Assembly (NCBI GenBank): GCA_963693085.1
Contig: OY856409.1
Location: forward strand, 659,166,591-659,230,590
Source of the DNA: Alisma plantago-aquatica
Lineage: Eukaryota; Streptophyta; Magnoliopsida; Alismatales; Alismataceae
Reading direction: 5' to 3'
Length of the DNA: 64,000 nt
In this document: positions 60,720 through 64,000 of the stretch, in pieces
Numbering within the stretch: the stretch's first letter is position 1
Layout of the letters: the number at the start of each line of letters is the position of its first letter
Program-made: the position numbers and the translations under genes
The notes under the pieces: generated by a model
Told to the model about the DNA's origin: nothing
What the model saw: only the letters and a program-made list of their open reading frames with translations
Databases searched by the model: none

Positions 60720-61620
60720 TCAGATGGTCGAGTCTTCATCCCTTACCTTCGGTCTGACTGGAGAACATGGGACAGTCAGCAGTGCTGAGTTCCGATCGCC
60801 CCCACAACGTGGTCATGGCCCGTGTGTGGGATTGAAGGGTGCAATTGTCCTTAACTCGAGTAGAGGAGTGCGGAGACCCCTTAGACGAGATGGGGAGCCA
60901 TTCTAGTAGGTAGAACAAGGCCTTGCCTCTCGCTGCCTCTCCACTGCGGCGAGCAGGTTGTGGCTAGGAGTATAGAATGGAGGAAGAAGAAAGTTCGAGG
61001 AGAAATGAAGGGAGGGAAACAAGGAACAAGGTCCAAGGAGAAGATCCCTCATGGAAAATAGGACCCCGATGATAGTTGTACCAGGCGTCGAGCTCACCCA
61101 CACCAAGGAAGAAGATGAAGTTGGCAACACCTATAGAATGCAGACCGTCGTAGATCAAGGTCTTAGATGAGTTCTTAGTAACCTTACAAAGCTAATGGAG
61201 TCCTCAGATCGACACAAGGAAGAGCAGAGGCCTTTTTCCCCTTTTGCTCTGCCGCAGCCAAAGGTGGCGGCGACACTTCCACCTAGATGGAGAACCAGAG
61301 GCCATAGGGCACTTCTGAGTAGCCACAGAGGGAGGCTGTCAGATGCTGATCATGATAGCAGTGTGAAGAGCCGATGAGGAGAACTCAAGCCCGAGCCCTT
61401 GCTTGCCGGAGCTCTTCCCTTGTGACGGTGCCCTGTTTCACAGAGGAAATAGGGGACCGCGAGGCTCGCGAGAACGGGGAAAGGGTGAGGAGCGGACCGG
61501 GTTGGTGGATCTTGAGATCCGTGGATCCCACCCAGGATTCAGATCGGGTGGCCAGCCATGGAAAGGAGAGTCACACCCCCACCGGGCCACGTGGCACGAC
61601 GGGATTGGCCAAATGAAGGT
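60720..61620. other. GC-rich block in the 60.5-kb LTR
   Basis: Base composition is clearly GC-richer than the surroundings. It includes a G-box-like ccacgtggc at 61587-61595 and a possible splice donor aaggtaaat at about 61616. Tekay-1 LTRs have a similar block after the TATA box. I considered a host gene exon but see no conserved protein. Confidence 0.5.
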
Positions 61621-62582
61621 AAATACCTCAATAATGCCTAGATCCTATATAATTCATAGAAATTAGTATGTTTATCAAAAAAATACGTATAATATACCAA
61701 AATTCTCAGAACAATGCGTAGAATAATATGAAATGATCATATCAGCCTTTTTATGGTTAAATATTAGTGATATCATGTAAGATGTGTAATGATTCTTTCA
61801 TGGATAATAAATATGAAACTATGTCCTATAATTATGATAATATTTTTGTATATCCATATTCATGTGTATAATCCATTTAAGGTTAGTGATTATGATGTTG
61901 ATGCTCGAAATCATGTATTTTGCTTCATATAGCTAATTAGGGATAATAACACTAAAGACAATGCAATAAATACATACATTCTCAATAAATGATAGAAATT
62001 ATAGAGTAAGCTCATATCAGTATATGGAACCTCAATTTTGATTATGTGATCAATTTTATACACGAAATCAATGTTATGTGAAGTTGACTGGTAATACATT
62101 GTTTAAAACCCTAATTTAGGTTAATGATGTAACCTAAGGTTAATATGTGCACAAAAAGGATATGGAACCTAATGTTCAGATAATGAACCATAATATGGAA
62201 AATGACATCAGTAAGATAAATATAAGACAAGAATGTAAGTAATGATGAGAATATCCTAATGAGTTAAATAAACCCTAAAATGGACATATCTAAGGTTGAG
62301 ATGGTGAGAACCTGATAGTGATATGTATGATCTTGTCTTAATCATGTTTGACGAAGGATATAGTTGAATCTTGGATATATGTGATTAGGTTTGTCTCTCT
62401 TGATCAAGGTATGCCATTACCTCTTACTTGGCTTATTATATAATATGCTTGTATTATATGTGTAGTAAAATACTTGGCATATGATATTGGATGAAATGAT
62501 TGTTCTTGCATGATATGTTGATTTTCTATGCTTATGGTTATGAACACGTGAAACATAATATATCTATTCCATTATATGAAAA

Positions 62583-62741
62583 CACTAATTCTCTTTGGTA
62601 GGATAGTGTTTGAAAGTGATCATTCTCTTTGGTAGCAGATCACATTGTACAATGATATAAATCTTTGGTAGTAGATCATAAGGCTTTACATCTCATACTC
62701 TTTGGTACCTGGGATGATGCATTATTCCCTAAGGTGGCAAA
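62583..62741. repeat. Repeats ctctttggtag and palindromes, 60.5-kb LTR
   Basis: The motif tctttggta occurs four times (about 62591, 62618, 62668 and 62699). The perfect palindrome cattgtacaatg lies at 62643-62654, and gggatgatgcattattccc is nearly palindromic. The cluster is 593-751 bases before the LTR 3' end. Confidence 0.65.
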
Positions 62742-63336
62742 TGCATGGATATATAATGGGAAATAAGCTTAAAATATGTGTTCTCTTTTGTTAATGAATA
62801 TCTTTGTGCAAGTATATTCTTTTCTTATTTTTGTTGATGTTTCCAAGTATTAGTTTTATCTTGTTGCCAAGATATGATGAGAGGTATATAAAAGACACGT
62901 AGGCATACTCAGTGCAATATTCTTGAATATTGTGTTGATGTGTACCACATGTAATCTTTTATTTAGGTTGTGGTTATGCTCTTGAAGACCTGGACAGTTG
63001 AGAGTTTTGTAGTGAGCTAATGTACAGGTGGCTCTGTTGTCTTAAGATCCTTTAGTTTAGTGGTAGTACATGCATATGTATAAGTTTGTTGTTCAATATG
63101 TAATATAAAATGTTGTAAAAATTCATGTTGTAATTATATATTGAATGGTGAACATGTGTGTATGGTTTTATTATTGTTCATGTACATGTGCTACTGATTG
63201 TTTCCTTCTGACTCCTTTGATTTTCTCTTCTTAGCCTAGTGTGGGGTGTTTAAATTGGGATTCTCACTGAGGTGAGGGTTTCAATTTGGACATCACACAT
63301 TGGATTAAGTTTTATAAAATCTAGGGATGCCACAGG

Positions 63337-63348
63337 TGGTATCAGATC
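63337..63348 (+). other. Primer binding site after the 60.5-kb LTR
   Basis: The bases tggtatcagatc differ by one base from the tRNA-Met complement, and catga follows as in the tRNA. Orientation is plus. Confidence 0.85.
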
Positions 63349-64000
63349 ATGAACAATAACAAAGCCTGACATTTTCTCATTATGCAACTCAAAACAAAAG
63401 AACCTTGAACTTAATAATCTTTTAGGGTTAGATTAGTCATCCTTTAGAGATTAGATCTGACCTAGCCGATAGGTTAGCACCTAGATGACTGAGAACTAGG
63501 TCTAGACTGGTGCTTGTTGTATAGCAAATCCTTAGATGTCATTCTTTCCTTATAGTACATCGGTATGGGATGTTGCATTATTTGGAAATGATGTACATCA
63601 CAGGAAGAGAAACCTTTAGCATATGATGCATCTCTATTTTGGGTAGCTACACCAGTCTACACCCTGTTCTTGTCCTTTTCACTAGTTTATATGACACTAT
63701 ACTCTCTACTATGTGTGGGACACTCATTTTGCAGTTTTGGTTTTTGATTCCAATCGAATCGAACCTTGATAGTTTTCTCTGACGTTTGTTTTATCAGAGA
63801 AAAACTATATAATAATTTTATTATATATATGTATTACAAAAATGTGTCCCCACACATGTACGAGTAGGAGGTGGTCATGCAACCTAAGTGAAAGTGAACG
63901 ACATCAGTCTAGAAGAGAGAGTAGTTCCGGATTTGATGTTCAGAGCCTTGTTTGGAATATATGATAGATGGAATAGATGATATAAGTTTTGATGATATGA
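63349..64000 (+). other. Start of internal region of the right-edge element
   Basis: This follows the primer binding site and would precede gag. I see no gag motif within the window. A T/A-rich stretch with a short (AT)n lies near 63810-63830. Confidence 0.5.

Larger units (their letters stand above)
60475..63334 (+). repeat. Probable 5' LTR of an element running off the window
   Basis: The right end ctagggatgccaca is followed two bases later by a Met-type primer binding site. The left edge, tggtggcatttggg at 60475, is a weak inverted match to that end, so it is less certain. A GC-rich block (60720-61620) and AT-rich remainder parallel the Tekay-1 LTR plan. Palindromic sequence lies at 62583-62741 and a TATA-like tatataaaag at 62885-62894. 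Open frames of 60-87 codons in the GC-rich block overlap on both strands and match nothing known. Confidence 0.65.

Noticed and set aside
60724..61666. Host gene exons in the GC-rich block
   Set aside because: Frames overlap on both strands, none is conserved or long, and the block fits the plan of a long LTR. A donor-like site at 61616 alone is weak.

Overview
This window is plant nuclear DNA made almost entirely of LTR retrotransposons nested inside one another. I find no intact host gene, no tRNA or rRNA locus and no CRISPR array. The lineages seen (chromoviral Tekay/Del type, Athila, a Tat-type pol, Ty1/copia and a Cassandra TRIM with 5S rRNA-derived LTRs) point to a vascular plant, most likely a flowering plant with a large genome. 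The species cannot be told from the sequence. Every coding region is broken, so most retrotransposon genes are annotated as pseudogenes.

The oldest layer is a minus-strand Tat-like Ty3/gypsy pol. It is scattered over about 59990-57738 (protease, reverse transcriptase), 48417-46360 (rest of RT, RNase H, integrase) and 24960-24440 (integrase C-terminus). Younger elements cut it apart. (1) A gag-only Tekay-like element on the minus strand (28-23662) has LTRs of 4.4-4.8 kb. Its left LTR holds a Cassandra TRIM (3808-4621). Its right LTR is split by a complete plus-strand Tekay-like element (10024-21229, TSD CCAAT). (2) A minus-strand Tekay-like element (24966-46354, TSD CCAAC) interrupts the Tat integrase. 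Its own RT is interrupted by a plus-strand Athila element (29945-40627, TSD CTCTA). (3) A minus-strand copia element (48418-57732, imperfect TSD) interrupts the Tat RT. (4) At the right edge, about 60475-63334 looks like the 5' LTR of another plus-strand element. It is followed by a Met-type primer binding site and runs out of the window.

Target-site duplications, primer binding sites, polypurine tracts and LTR pairs agree for these elements, so the boundaries are firm to the base in most cases. Each element should have had gag, protease, RT/RNase H and integrase for copying itself. Here every one carries stops, frameshifts or deletions: no pol in the gag-only element, no integrase core in copia, no integrase catalytic Glu in the 25-46 kb Tekay element and no gag core in Athila.

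The most unusual signal is structural. Four different long-LTR gypsy families carry a cluster of short inverted repeats at a similar place, roughly 0.5-1.7 kb before the 3' end of the LTR. In the gag-only family it is a 37-bp tandem array in which most units pair ATTGG with CCAAT. No defence system or other cellular pathway was found.
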